DNA of 37,519 nucleotides from assembly GCA_027083115.1 (NCBI GenBank), contig JALWQN010000144.1, positions 1 to 37,519 of the forward strand. Reading direction: 5' to 3'. Origin of the DNA: Desulfurococcales archaeon (GTDB lineage Archaea > Thermoproteota > Thermoprotei_A > Sulfolobales > NBVN01). Both the position numbers and the translations under genes were made by a program. Each line of letters begins with the position of its first letter. Within the stretch, counting starts at the first letter, position 1. This document shows, piece by piece, positions 8,777 through 17,067 of this stretch. The notes under the pieces are model-generated. The model did not search any database. It was not told the DNA's origin and saw only the letters and a list, made by a program, of their open reading frames with translations.

Positions 8777-8855
8777 TGGTGCGGCGGCCGGGATTTGAAC
8801 CCGGGATCGCCGGCTTGGGGGGCCGGCGTCCTAGACCAGGCTAGACGACCGCCGC
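8777..8855 (-). tRNA. tRNA-Gly (anticodon CCC), with C at position 33
   Basis: Complete cloverleaf without intron: acceptor GCGGCGG/CCGCCGC, D stem GTCT/GGAC, anticodon stem CCGGC/GCCGG, T stem CCGGG/CCCGG with loop TTCAAAT. The seven-base anticodon loop is CCCCCAA, so positions 34-36 are CCC (reads GGG). Position 33, normally U, is C. Discriminator is A73 and the next three encoded bases are CCA. Confidence 0.92.
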
Positions 8856-8879
8856 TCTCCTTAGAATTATTTCTTAGGG

Positions 8880-8890
8880 TTTTTAATTTT
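8880..8890 (-). promoter_or_regulatory. TATA-like box for tRNA-Gly
   Basis: The minus strand has AAAATTAAAAA centred about 30 bases before the tRNA 5' end, a normal archaeal promoter distance. Confidence 0.45.
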
Positions 8891-8967
8891 CTTCTCGAGC
8901 GTTAGGGCAGACATAGAGTAGGAATAATTATTAACTCCTTTTATGTTACGGTTTTGGATGGTTTTTG

Positions 8968-10068
8968 ATGGCGTCAGAACCCAGCTATTACTCCGTTATT
9001 GAGGGATTTAATGAAGCCTTAAGGCTTAGGAAACCTGAAACTAACGATATTGTTGTGAGGGCTGGTGTTGTAAGTCCTGACAGAATGATGCTTCATAATT
9101 ACCCGATAGCTAACCCAGTAACTGCCTTCAATCCGGGACTGCATTACTCTAGGTCGCTAGACGTTCTTGAGCTTTATCCAAGGATAATCATAGGTTATTA
9201 TAGGTACGTTAGCTATATTGCTCGCTTGACATTATCTCTTGATGATGTGTTCAGCGGTTACGTCAACACCAATCACTACCCGAGCGAGATAGTTGTGTAT
9301 CCCTCAACAAAGTATGATGTGTGGGGTGTTGAGGACCCAAGAGTGTATGAATTAAGGGGGAAGTTATTTATGACGTACACGGGAAGAACCGTTGATTACT
9401 TTAATCCGAGGGCTGTTAGGGACCGCACATTGCCGGTTACGGCAATGTATGATGAAGGCCGTAAGGCATGGGTTAAGAAGTTTGTTTTCCTTCTTGACAG
9501 AAGCAAGTTCCCGGAAGCCGTAAGTAATAAGGACGCATTCCTTCATGAGACAGGGAATAGCGATTTATTTGTTTTCCATAGACCCCACTTTGTTGAAAAT
9601 GTTTTCCACTTGTTCGTTAGTTTGCTTAGGGAGGAGGAATTAAGGAATGATGGTAGCGGTATTAAGGAAGTCTCAATAAATAATGCCTTCAAGGTTCTTG
9701 AGCCAGCAGGCTTCGAAAGTAAGTTGGGCTGGGCTTCCAACCCAATAGATGTGGGTAAGGACCGAGTGATCGTTTTGGTGCATGCCGTAGATAAGGATGA
9801 GGTTGTGTATAGGGTTTTTGCTTTATTGCTTAAGTTATCTAAGCATGATTTAGCGATTGAAGCAATAACTCCGCACTACATTATGGAGCCCAGACGCCAC
9901 TATGAGTTAGCAGGTGATAGGCCCTTAACAATATTTCCTTGTGGTTCGGTCAAGATAGGTAAGGACACAGTGATATTATCTTATGGGGCTAGTGACTCCA
10001 TGGTCGGTTTGGCTATGATATCGCTTGAGGAATTAATGGGTGAGCTAGATAGAGGAAGGATTTATTGA
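8968..10068 (+). CDS. GH130-family glycosidase/phosphorylase-like protein
   Basis: About 366 residues with the five-bladed propeller pattern of family GH130, which includes phosphorylases acting on beta-linked mannosides. Diagnostic segments are FNPGLHY near residue 53, WGVEDPRVYEL near 120-130 and the C-terminal YGASDSMVGLAM. The Asp in GVEDPRV lies in the conserved active-site region. I place the start at the ATG at 8968; a TTG immediately before it is in frame. It faces a glycosyltransferase with only 10 bases between the stop codons, so the two may act on the same mannose-containing glycan or compatible solute. The substrate is not determinable here. Confidence 0.82.
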   Translation: MASEPSYYSVIEGFNEALRLRKPETNDIVVRAGVVSPDRMMLHNYPIANPVTAFNPGLHYSRSLDVLELYPRIIIGYYRYVSYIARLTLSLDDVFSGYVNTNHYPSEIVVYPSTKYDVWGVEDPRVYELRGKLFMTYTGRTVDYFNPRAVRDRTLPVTAMYDEGRKAWVKKFVFLLDRSKFPEAVSNKDAFLHETGNSDLFVFHRPHFVENVFHLFVSLLREEELRNDGSGIKEVSINNAFKVLEPAGFESKLGWASNPIDVGKDRVIVLVHAVDKDEVVYRVFALLLKLSKHDLAIEAITPHYIMEPRRHYELAGDRPLTIFPCGSVKIGKDTVILSYGASDSMVGLAMISLEELMGELDRGRIY

Positions 10069-10078
10069 GGAAGGTTCA

Positions 10079-11149
10079 TTAAGCGAGGAGCTTAGTGAAA
10101 AGCTCCAGGTATTTCTTAGCTATGATCTCATCACTGTTTTTTAATGCTAGAGCCCTGGCCTCCCTGGATACTTCATCCCTTAATTCTTTTCTCTCAATTA
10201 ACGCAATTAATTTTTTGTTGAGGTCTATGGTGTCTCCTTGACGGTACTTAACTACGGCACCGAAGCCCAACTCATTAACAGGTATGTATTCAAAGTAACG
10301 CGTGTCCGGCACCACAGTAGGTATGCCGGCATAAAGAATTTGGTTTAGGGTTGATGAGACAACAACACCTCCCGTTTCTCCCTTAGGAAGTAAGTGAATA
10401 TCGGCACCCTTAACATATTTATGAAGATGCATTATGTCGGGCCTCATTAGTGATTGATGGATCCACTCATCCTTGAAAGGTAGTTCACCATCACTCCTAA
10501 TAATCCAGTACACGATATCGTACTTGCTCTGAAGCTTTCTTAAAGCCCTAACGTAATCTATGTATTCCTCCGGCGGTTGCCTACCGTAAGTTATGAAGAG
10601 TAATTTGCCTTCAGCGAAAGGAGGTCTCTCAGCAATCACCCCCTCAATCACTGCGTAAGGGTACGGTATGATTGTTGCCTTACTCACTACGGCTTCGCCG
10701 AAGGGCTTGAGCACCTCATTAATGAATCTCTCGTCAAACACTGTTATTGCATCCCACCTTAAGTCAGCAAGGGGTTCGAAATCTCTAATGAATCCTAAAT
10801 GAAGCACCATCACTATAGGTGCTTTCTTCCTGACTTCAGCACTTATTTTGCGGAATTCGTTAATGGGGAACCTATTGTACGCCTCAACAACGAAGATATC
10901 GTAATCTTCATTCAGGATTGCTTCAGTATCTACCACACCACCGAAAGGGTATGTGTACTCATCCGTTTCTTCATATACCCTATGAACCCATGCTTCATCA
11001 TCTATGTCTACGTGCCTATGATGCCAGTCCTTATTTGCTGAGGTTAGTGTGGGTGAGAAAAGAATTATTTTATGGCCAAGCTTAACCAATTCCCTGCCAA
11101 GAATTTCTGCGTGAAGACTAACTCCGCAAGTGGCGTTCCACCTACCCAT
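10079..11149 (-). CDS. GT4-like glycosyltransferase (GT-B fold)
   Basis: 356 residues resembling GT4-family retaining glycosyltransferases that transfer a sugar from a nucleotide donor. The N-terminal loop GRWNATCGVSLHAE corresponds to the acceptor-side Gly-rich loop after strand 1. The C-terminal half carries KYVKGADIHLLPKGETGGVVVSSTLNQIL, matching the donor-binding Glu region. With the ATG at 11149 the protein starts at the very end of strand 1. The open frame continues upstream as ITKVAI, back to a TGA at 11173-11171, but has no ATG, GTG or TTG, so a start such as ATT at 11167 is possible. Acceptor and donor are unknown. Confidence 0.78.
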   Translation of the reverse strand: MGRWNATCGVSLHAEILGRELVKLGHKIILFSPTLTSANKDWHHRHVDIDDEAWVHRVYEETDEYTYPFGGVVDTEAILNEDYDIFVVEAYNRFPINEFRKISAEVRKKAPIVMVLHLGFIRDFEPLADLRWDAITVFDERFINEVLKPFGEAVVSKATIIPYPYAVIEGVIAERPPFAEGKLLFITYGRQPPEEYIDYVRALRKLQSKYDIVYWIIRSDGELPFKDEWIHQSLMRPDIMHLHKYVKGADIHLLPKGETGGVVVSSTLNQILYAGIPTVVPDTRYFEYIPVNELGFGAVVKYRQGDTIDLNKKLIALIERKELRDEVSREARALALKNSDEIIAKKYLELFTKLLA

Positions 11150-11341
11150 TATAGCGACCTTCGTAATCCATCACCAGATAATTAGTGTAATGTGGCGATT
11201 AAGTGAGTTAATGAAGTTTCCTTCCTTACGGTTCAGTCCCAACAAAATCAGCGCGAATCTAAGTTAGTATTGTATGTAAGCGGGTGAGGTTTAGTTGTGT
11301 TGGTGATGGAGTTGGTGATCCTCCCGTATTACATGAATAAA

Positions 11342-12112
11342 TCATTTGGGTTCTGATTTAAGGTTCTTTACTGCCTTAACTATACTTACTGCCCTCTCAG
11401 GGCTTTCCTCAACTATGGTGCCAGTAACTATGGCGTCCGCCCCAGCTTTCAGTATCTCCACAGCTTTTTCAGGAGTTCTTATGCCTCCCCCCACTATCAG
11501 TACTGTATCTCCTTTAACCATTGATGCTTTACTCACGAACTCGGAAGGGATAGGTTCTGGGGCCCCAGAACCTGCCTCAAGATATATGTATTTCTTACCC
11601 AGATATCTTGCTGCAAGAACGTACGCCACACCTATGTCTGGTTTAGTGTAGGGTATGGGTCTCGCCTTACCTACGAAGCCTGCTGCACCACCATAACCAA
11701 CTATGATGTAGGCTGTCGGAAGGGGCTCCAACCCATATCTGTAGACTAGTGGTGCACCTAGCACAGGAGCCTCAATTATGTAGTAAGGGCTGTCGGAGTT
11801 TAGGAGACTCATGAAAAGTATTGCGTCAGCGAGTCTTGAGATCCCTGTTACGTTACCTGGGAAGAGAATTATCGGCAGGCCGTATGTTCTTAATGCTTTT
11901 ATGACGCCATCAATTTCGTGCTCTGAAATACCTACGGACCCACCAATAAGGAATGCGTCAGTTCCTGCCTCAGCGAGAGGTGATGCGAGCTCATGGAGTT
12001 CTTTAGTGGAAATGATTTTATCTGGATCTATTAGTGTAAGATGGAGTTTCTCACCCATCATTAATTTCTTCTTGACATATTCATGCACACTAATTCTTTC
12101 TTCAGGCTTCAC
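11342..12112 (-). CDS. Geranylgeranylglyceryl phosphate synthase
   Basis: Prenyltransferase of TIM-barrel fold that joins geranylgeranyl diphosphate to sn-glycerol-1-phosphate, the first committed step of archaeal ether-lipid synthesis. Family motifs are LHLTLIDPDK near the start, FLIGGS, LFPGN, YLEAGSGAPEPI and the phosphate-binding GGGIRTPE, in the expected order. The frame is open to 12148, but that would overlap elf1 by 47 bases. GTG at 12112, with GAGGGTGA eight bases before it, or GTG at 12088, giving VHEYVKKKLMMGEKLH, is more likely. It is translationally coupled to elf1. Confidence 0.93.
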   Translation of the reverse strand: MKPEERISVHEYVKKKLMMGEKLHLTLIDPDKIISTKELHELASPLAEAGTDAFLIGGSVGISEHEIDGVIKALRTYGLPIILFPGNVTGISRLADAILFMSLLNSDSPYYIIEAPVLGAPLVYRYGLEPLPTAYIIVGYGGAAGFVGKARPIPYTKPDIGVAYVLAARYLGKKYIYLEAGSGAPEPIPSEFVSKASMVKGDTVLIVGGGIRTPEKAVEILKAGADAIVTGTIVEESPERAVSIVKAVKNLKSEPK

Positions 12113-12419
12113 CCTCTTCTTCACCCTCTCTTTCGAAAGATACTTCAACCTCTCCCTTATCTAAGGCATCTAGGAACTTAGAGTACACGTCGACCTCAGA
12201 GTATATTGTCGGTAAGTCTGTCATTTCAGCCCTTAACCCGCATTTTGGGTTCATACATTTAATTGATGCTTTCTTCCTTTCCGAACCGCCTGGCGCCATG
12301 TAGGTGTCAAGATCTATGATTAACGTAGGTAACCCGCATACGGGACACTGAAAGACCTTGGGTAAGCGTTTCTGGGGCCTCACAATCTTTTTATATCTTT
12401 TTCTACTTCTTCTCCCCAT
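12102..12419 (-). CDS. Elf1-like transcription elongation factor (zinc ribbon)
   Basis: 105 residues closely matching the eukaryotic ELOF1/Elf1 layout. A basic N-terminus MGRRSRKRYKK comes first, then CPVC near residue 25 and a second CxxxxC half (CMNPKC) near 55 forming a zinc ribbon. A DVYSKFLDA segment near 82-90 matches the conserved DVYSxxxDA of the eukaryotic protein, and the tail is acidic. Elf1 binds RNA polymerase at the downstream DNA in eukaryotes. ATG start with AGGTG seven bases upstream. It overlaps the probable start of GGGPS, so the two are cotranscribed. Confidence 0.85.
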   Translation of the reverse strand: MGRRSRKRYKKIVRPQKRLPKVFQCPVCGLPTLIIDLDTYMAPGGSERKKASIKCMNPKCGLRAEMTDLPTIYSEVDVYSKFLDALDKGEVEVSFEREGEEEGEA

Positions 12420-12488
12420 GTCAGCACCTAGTGTATTAGGTTGGTGTGTGGCATTTAAACACTTGTTTTAAGGTAGGGGACCTCATAA

Positions 12489-14024
12489 CTAAATTATCCT
12501 TACGTTTATGTTGATTCCGTATTCGCTCTCTAGCTTCCTTAATTTCCTCCTTACTTTCTTTATGGCTCTCCTATCTTCCCTAGGCACTAAGATAGTTACG
12601 TTACTTCCCTCAATTCTTATTTCTGCTGCAGGAATTAGGTTAGAGAGTATTCTCTTTAGTCTGGATTCAAGGCCTGAGATCCCCACACCCTTGACAGGGA
12701 CAACTATTGTTTGCTCACCGAAGGTATATATCTCGTACTCTAGTTGGCCTGTTAGGAAGTCCCTAACCTCAATAACTGGTCTAGCCAGTTCTGCTTCCCT
12801 TAAGCCGGTAGGGAGTTTTACGGTCATGCTTAACTCGTAGACTTTACTGACTTGCCCCTCATCAATAAATATTACTGTGTCAATGACTGAAGGGATCATT
12901 CCGATGTCGATCCTGCCAATAAATCTTTGGATCGCATCAATAGGGGATGTTGCGTGTGTGACGCCAATCATCCCTATACCCGCTAGCCTGAGGTCGACAT
13001 ACAGCTTGAAGTCAAGGTCTGTCCGCATCTCGTCAAAGACCGTGTAGTCAGGTCTTGAGAGAAGCAGTATGTCATGGAGCTCATCCTCCGAAGCATACAC
13101 TTTAGAGTACTGGGTTATTTCTGGAGGTAGTCTTAAGTCCCTCGGTGACTCTACAGTCTTAATTATTTTGTTTTTGCTTAGGTAATATTGGGCTAGTGCT
13201 TGAGCGAATGTGGTCTTGCCGGCTCCGGGCGCGCCGGCTATCACTATTCCTTCAGCCCTTTCTTCCAGTCTCTTGATGAGTTTTTCTGGGAGCCCGTAGT
13301 CCTCAAGCCTTAGCTTAGCGATAGGTCTTACAGCAGTTATTTCCCATCCGTCGCTCATGGGTGGTCGAGTAATTATTATTCTGTAATCACCTAACTGAAC
13401 GATTGTTGACCCTAACCTATCCACCTCTATCATTCCGTCTGGTGATGTCCTCGCTGCCTCCATTACTTCATCAGTTATAGACTCTATTTCGTCCTTAGAT
13501 AGTGGGGTTTCACCTAAGTCCTCAAGAACCCAGTGACCCGGATATCCTTTCTTAGCTACTGGTTTAGCGCCTTCCTTCAGGTGGACAGACATTGTTGATT
13601 TATCGAAAAACCTCTCGAGCATAGATATGCCTGTCCTTGAAGGAGGTATGTATATTACGCTAATACCCATTGATTCAGCAGCTAATGCCTGAATCCTTGA
13701 TGAAGTAATTAATTTCCCAGAAACTTCTTGAGCATACCTAAGAACTAAGGTATCAGGATTGTCTCGGCCACCTCCCCTAACCACATCCACAGGTATTTCT
13801 CTGGTCTCGCAGGCAGCACGAATTAGTCGGAGCTCTTCTAAACCAAGCATGCCTGAGCTTCTTCCTTCCCTAGCTAATTCCGTGAACCTATCAATTATTT
13901 CACGCAGAAAAACTATCTTACCCCTTAACTTACCATCAACAACTAACCTCCTTAAAGTACCGTCCACGATCACACTGGTGTCAGGCACATACAGTTCCTC
14001 AAACCCGTAACTCTCTGTGCACAC
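12489..14024 (-). CDS. PIN-domain/PilT-type ATPase (PINA-like)
   Basis: 511 residues with three parts. Residues 10-140 form a PIN nuclease-like domain (acidic D15 in PDTSVIVDG). Residues 240-400 form a PilT/secretion-type ATPase with Walker A GAPGAGKTT at 264-272 and Walker B-like VFDEMR at 329-334. Residues about 450-511 form a KH-like nucleic-acid-binding tail rich in Lys/Arg. This architecture is that of PINA, described in Sulfolobus as a hexameric ATPase that promotes Holliday-junction migration with Hjc. The start is GTG at 14024. It lies 70 bases upstream of elf1 on the same strand. Confidence 0.88.
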   Translation of the reverse strand: MCTESYGFEELYVPDTSVIVDGTLRRLVVDGKLRGKIVFLREIIDRFTELAREGRSSGMLGLEELRLIRAACETREIPVDVVRGGGRDNPDTLVLRYAQEVSGKLITSSRIQALAAESMGISVIYIPPSRTGISMLERFFDKSTMSVHLKEGAKPVAKKGYPGHWVLEDLGETPLSKDEIESITDEVMEAARTSPDGMIEVDRLGSTIVQLGDYRIIITRPPMSDGWEITAVRPIAKLRLEDYGLPEKLIKRLEERAEGIVIAGAPGAGKTTFAQALAQYYLSKNKIIKTVESPRDLRLPPEITQYSKVYASEDELHDILLLSRPDYTVFDEMRTDLDFKLYVDLRLAGIGMIGVTHATSPIDAIQRFIGRIDIGMIPSVIDTVIFIDEGQVSKVYELSMTVKLPTGLREAELARPVIEVRDFLTGQLEYEIYTFGEQTIVVPVKGVGISGLESRLKRILSNLIPAAEIRIEGSNVTILVPREDRRAIKKVRRKLRKLESEYGININVRII

Positions 14025-14095
14025 TCCCTATACCCTGAGTTATAGATTAAGGAACTAATATATTATACATGAATTAAGTAAAAATTATGTCTCCG

Positions 14096-15241
14096 TCAAT
14101 AAATACGTTCCCTAATCAGCGCGTTAAGTAGAAGTATGGGTGCTGCTATAACCCCGGCAATCAGGAAGGCTTGAGAGTAAGGTAACGAGGTCAGAATGGC
14201 TCCAGTAACTATGGGACCTAATGCCTGACCGATATCCTTAATGGTTTCCATAGTGCCTAAAGCAGTACCGTAGGCTCCCTTCATGATTAAGTTAGAAATT
14301 AGTGGAGGTACTGAAGCAGTAATTAAAGTAACGCCTACTGCAAAAACAATGAGTGAGGCAAGCGCTGCTAAGTAATTCCCTGTAAGCCCTATGGTTGATA
14401 TGCCTAAAATAAGCATTATTCCTCCTAATGGAATTATCTTCCCTGCACCAACCCTATCGTATAAGCGACCCCCATACGGCTTTAACAAAGCAATAACGCC
14501 TAACTCTATAGAGAGCGTTACTCCTGTGAGCCATGCCTCAACCCCTATACCCCCCAAATAAAGAGGTATGAAGGTCTCGACGGATTGCATGGTGAAGTAA
14601 GTTAAAGCCATTATGGAGCTAGCTAAAATTAAGTTAGTATTGCGTAGCACTTTACCAACATATATGCTTTTGCCTTTACGTTCAGGTTTCCTTAGGGTCT
14701 CGGGGAATTTAGTGAGTAAAGCAAAAGCTATTAAGCCAAACACTCCGCAGACCAAGTAGGTCCAGAAGAACGAGTATAGAGTGATTAATGTTCCAGCCAT
14801 TGCGGGAGCAATTAACCTACCTACGAGTGTTGCTGAGGAAAAGTAACCCATCATCTCCCCTCTCCTACGGACATAGAGGTCAGCAATAGCTGCCGTGGCA
14901 ACAGAAGTGAATATTGCTGTTGCAACGCCATGGTAAACCCTTACTGCGACTAACTCCAAGGGTTTGGCCACTAATAAATAAAGGAAGGGTGATGTAGCAA
15001 AAAAGAAGCCTGAAGCAAGCAAGAGTTTTCTACGGCCGTAGATGTCCGACAGTGAGCCGGCGGTAAAGTTAACTATTATTCCCGTTATTGTTGAGGCAGC
15101 AGCAATAAGCCCAACTAACGCGCTATTAGCACCTAAGTATGCAGCAAAGAGCGGGAGTGTAGGGGATTTAGATGCCGTTGAGCTCAGTATAGCGGTAAGT
15201 CCAGCAGCAGACAATACAGTTAACGGTTTTTCCCTCTCCAT
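14096..15241 (-). CDS. Major facilitator superfamily transporter
   Basis: 381 residues, almost entirely hydrophobic, with the 12-helix pattern of the MFS. The loop after helix 2 carries SDIYGRRKLL (MFS motif A) near residues 63-72, and a weaker repeat, GGRLYDRVGAGK, occurs in the second half. Substrate and direction are not evident. The ATG start follows the ChrB-like gene by 11 bases, so the two are almost certainly one operon. That pairing suggests export of an oxyanion or other toxic compound, which is inference. Confidence 0.88.
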   Translation of the reverse strand: MEREKPLTVLSAAGLTAILSSTASKSPTLPLFAAYLGANSALVGLIAAASTITGIIVNFTAGSLSDIYGRRKLLLASGFFFATSPFLYLLVAKPLELVAVRVYHGVATAIFTSVATAAIADLYVRRRGEMMGYFSSATLVGRLIAPAMAGTLITLYSFFWTYLVCGVFGLIAFALLTKFPETLRKPERKGKSIYVGKVLRNTNLILASSIMALTYFTMQSVETFIPLYLGGIGVEAWLTGVTLSIELGVIALLKPYGGRLYDRVGAGKIIPLGGIMLILGISTIGLTGNYLAALASLIVFAVGVTLITASVPPLISNLIMKGAYGTALGTMETIKDIGQALGPIVTGAILTSLPYSQAFLIAGVIAAPILLLNALIRERIY

Positions 15242-15252
15242 TCCATGAAGCC

Positions 15253-15753
15253 TTACTCCCTTAACTTCTCTTTCAGGAACTCTAATCTTTGTGTTCGGCC
15301 CATGGATGCTATATTGTCCCTATATTTTTCCTCAATATCCTTAAGTTTATAGCTAGTGTAGATGGCTTCCCAGATCTTCATACCGATATCTAGGGTTTCT
15401 GCATCGTTTCCAGTAATGAACCTCAGCCCACTGAATACTGCTTTGATGCCTGCGGCCTCAGGAGCCCTACTTAATTCCCCCTTAATGTCGGCAGCATGAA
15501 CTATCTCAGCAACCTTAAGTAAGTAAGGATCCCTTAATGAGTATTTCTCAATAATTGTTTCGAACGTGCATTTATTTCCTTTATGACCTAACTCAACACC
15601 CTCTATGTCGAAGGGGGTACCTTCCACATCAGTAGGTTTTTCCTCAGGCCACTTAATGAAGATGAATTCTGCTTCAGGATCAACGAATTTCTTTATTAAC
15701 CATGCTGAAGCTGTCCTATCAACACCTGGGTAGTTGCGAGTAACCCACTTCAT
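15253..15753 (-). CDS. ChrB-like (chromate-resistance C-terminal domain) protein
   Basis: 166 residues corresponding to the C-terminal domain of the ChrB family. It begins MKWVTRNYPGVDRTASAWLI, the family's hallmark start (WVTR, DR, AWLI), followed by FVDPEAEFIFIKW, FDIEG and LGHKGNKCTFE (H57, C62). The N-terminal regulatory half of full-length bacterial ChrB is absent. ChrB proteins accompany ChrA chromate transporters, but here the partner 11 bases downstream is an MFS protein. The biochemical activity of this domain is not known to me. ATG start. Confidence 0.85.
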   Translation of the reverse strand: MKWVTRNYPGVDRTASAWLIKKFVDPEAEFIFIKWPEEKPTDVEGTPFDIEGVELGHKGNKCTFETIIEKYSLRDPYLLKVAEIVHAADIKGELSRAPEAAGIKAVFSGLRFITGNDAETLDIGMKIWEAIYTSYKLKDIEEKYRDNIASMGRTQRLEFLKEKLRE

Positions 15754-15900
15754 GAGTTATGGCCATATATTTAAATTAATTAAGGCTAAAATCCTTTGCT
15801 AAGGCCCTCGAAGTAAGGGATATTTATTTCGGTTATGTTAATAAAGTAATTCATCAGGCAATACATTAATACAGCAATAGGTGATGATGGAATGGGTCGG

Positions 15901-15978
15901 TGGGGCTCCGGCCGGGACTCGAACCCGGGACCTCGGGGTCCACAGCCCCGCGCGCTACCAAACTGCGCTACCGGAGCC
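15901..15978 (-). tRNA. tRNA-His (anticodon GTG), G-1 and CCA encoded
   Basis: Intron-free cloverleaf: acceptor GCTCCGG/CCGGAGC, D stem GCGC/GCGC, anticodon stem CGGGG/CCCCG with loop CTGTGGA (anticodon GTG), T stem CCGGG/CCCGG with loop TTCGAGT. The base before G1 (15978) is G and faces C73, the histidine identity pair, so G-1 is genome-encoded. CCA follows C73 in the DNA. Confidence 0.95.
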
Positions 15979-16006
15979 ACAACCGTTAATTCATGTGGTA
16001 AGGGGG

Positions 16007-16015
16007 ATATTAAGT
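16007..16015 (-). promoter_or_regulatory. TATA-like box for tRNA-His, overlapping the UPF0216 stop codon
   Basis: The minus strand reads ACTTAATAT, centred about 33 bases before the tRNA 5' end. Its TAA is the stop codon of the upstream UPF0216 gene, so the tRNA promoter lies inside the end of the ATP synthase operon. Confidence 0.4.
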
Positions 16016-16432
16016 TTCGGTTAGGGCTTTGGGACTTATTAGGTAAATGAATAGGGTTCTTACCTTACTACGGAGTTCGGAAAGATGGGGCGGATATAGG
16101 TAAAGCGGTTTTTCCTCAGGTATTTTCAGCAGCTTAGAGATTAGCTTGATTGCGAGAGGGTCCTTAACTACTGCTGTTGTCTGCGTTAGTTGGGGTTGGA
16201 GCTCCAGATATATTGGTAGCTTTAGTTTGTCTCCCGACTCCTTAAGCACTTCCTTAGCTAGTTCGAGCTCCGACTTCCTGAACATGTGGATTCCACCATC
16301 TCTTGTCTGTACGTGAGGGTATTTCTCAGTGAGGAGGTCCTTAAGTTCCTTCCTCTCTCTAGGAATGTACTTGTTGACAACCCTTAATTCATCCTTAAGG
16401 AAATAATCTATTAATTCGTTTTCCTTACTCAT
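16010..16432 (-). CDS. UPF0216 (DUF61) family protein
   Basis: 140 residues matching the archaeal UPF0216 family of unknown function. The motif block LRVVNKYIPRERKELKDLL near residues 16-34 and VQTRDGGIHMF near 41-51 follow the family pattern of a PRER..L..LL segment and a conserved RDG..H stretch. The ATG start overlaps the atpD stop codon by one base (TAATG), so it is the last gene of the ATP synthase transcript. No enzymatic motif is obvious. Confidence 0.82.
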   Translation of the reverse strand: MSKENELIDYFLKDELRVVNKYIPRERKELKDLLTEKYPHVQTRDGGIHMFRKSELELAKEVLKESGDKLKLPIYLELQPQLTQTTAVVKDPLAIKLISKLLKIPEEKPLYLYPPHLSELRSKVRTLFIYLISPKALTET

Positions 16433-17067
16433 TAACTTACCTGCCTCCTTCTCTCAAGCATTTGCTTAACTTTCTTCATCCTTGTCTTATCCTCTCTTTC
16501 CCTTTCCTCAAACTTCATTGACAGGTACTTGATCGTTGCTTCAATCCTAGGTATCAATATGTTTTCGAGAGCATTAACTCTTCTCTTAACCCTGGAGACC
16601 TCACGACCTATTAACAGTATTGATGTCTCTATCTCAGCCAACTTAATTACGTTATCAATAACCTTATCATAGCACTTTCCTGCATCAATAAGGATTAGTG
16701 GGTACACGCTGGGGTCGTACTCACCTACTTTCCTGGAGACCTCAATGACTGGGGCCTTAACTCCAGCCACAACCCTAGTCCCCACAACGATCTTTGATTT
16801 CTCGAGTCTTGATGATGCGAAGGCATCAATCATTAAGGGGGTTGTCAGGAGTGAGGACTTATGTAGGGTTCTAGAGCACTTCTCTAGTTGGTCGTAGGTC
16901 TGCATACGTAAGGACATCCCTTCCCTAATTAAGGCAATTAGTTCTTGAGACAGAATAATGAGCCTGTCTTTAAGGACTTTATGAAGTCTCTTAGCTACCT
17001 TAATTCTTCTCTTAAGCCTTATGAGCTCTATCTTTGTTGGCCTTACCTTAAGAATTTGCTGAGACAC
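16432..17067 (-). CDS. atpD: A/V-type ATP synthase subunit D
   Basis: 211 residues, long antiparallel coiled coil of the central rotor stalk. It opens with VRPTKIELIRLKRRIKVAKRLHKVLKDR, the conserved N-terminal helix of subunit D. The C-terminal helix runs from LAEIETSILLIGREVSRVKRRVNALE to the Lys/Arg-rich end. It transmits rotation between the A3B3 head and the membrane ring. The GTG start overlaps the end of atpB by 20 bases, indicating translational coupling. Confidence 0.96.
   Translation of the reverse strand: MSQQILKVRPTKIELIRLKRRIKVAKRLHKVLKDRLIILSQELIALIREGMSLRMQTYDQLEKCSRTLHKSSLLTTPLMIDAFASSRLEKSKIVVGTRVVAGVKAPVIEVSRKVGEYDPSVYPLILIDAGKCYDKVIDNVIKLAEIETSILLIGREVSRVKRRVNALENILIPRIEATIKYLSMKFEEREREDKTRMKKVKQMLERRRQVS

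Noticed and set aside
11303..11356. GTGATGG ... CTGA stretch downstream of the GGGPS gene, another C/D-box-like pattern
   Set aside because: The boxes are imperfect, there is no terminal stem, and the CTGA lies inside the GGGPS coding end.
12113..12148. N-terminal extension of GGGPS to 12148
   Set aside because: It would overlap elf1 by 47 bases and adds a Lys-rich stretch not needed by the family; the GTG starts at 12112 or 12088 fit better.
15786..15980. 64-codon open frame over the tRNA-His
   Set aside because: It is an accidental reading of the tRNA sequence and has no protein-like features.
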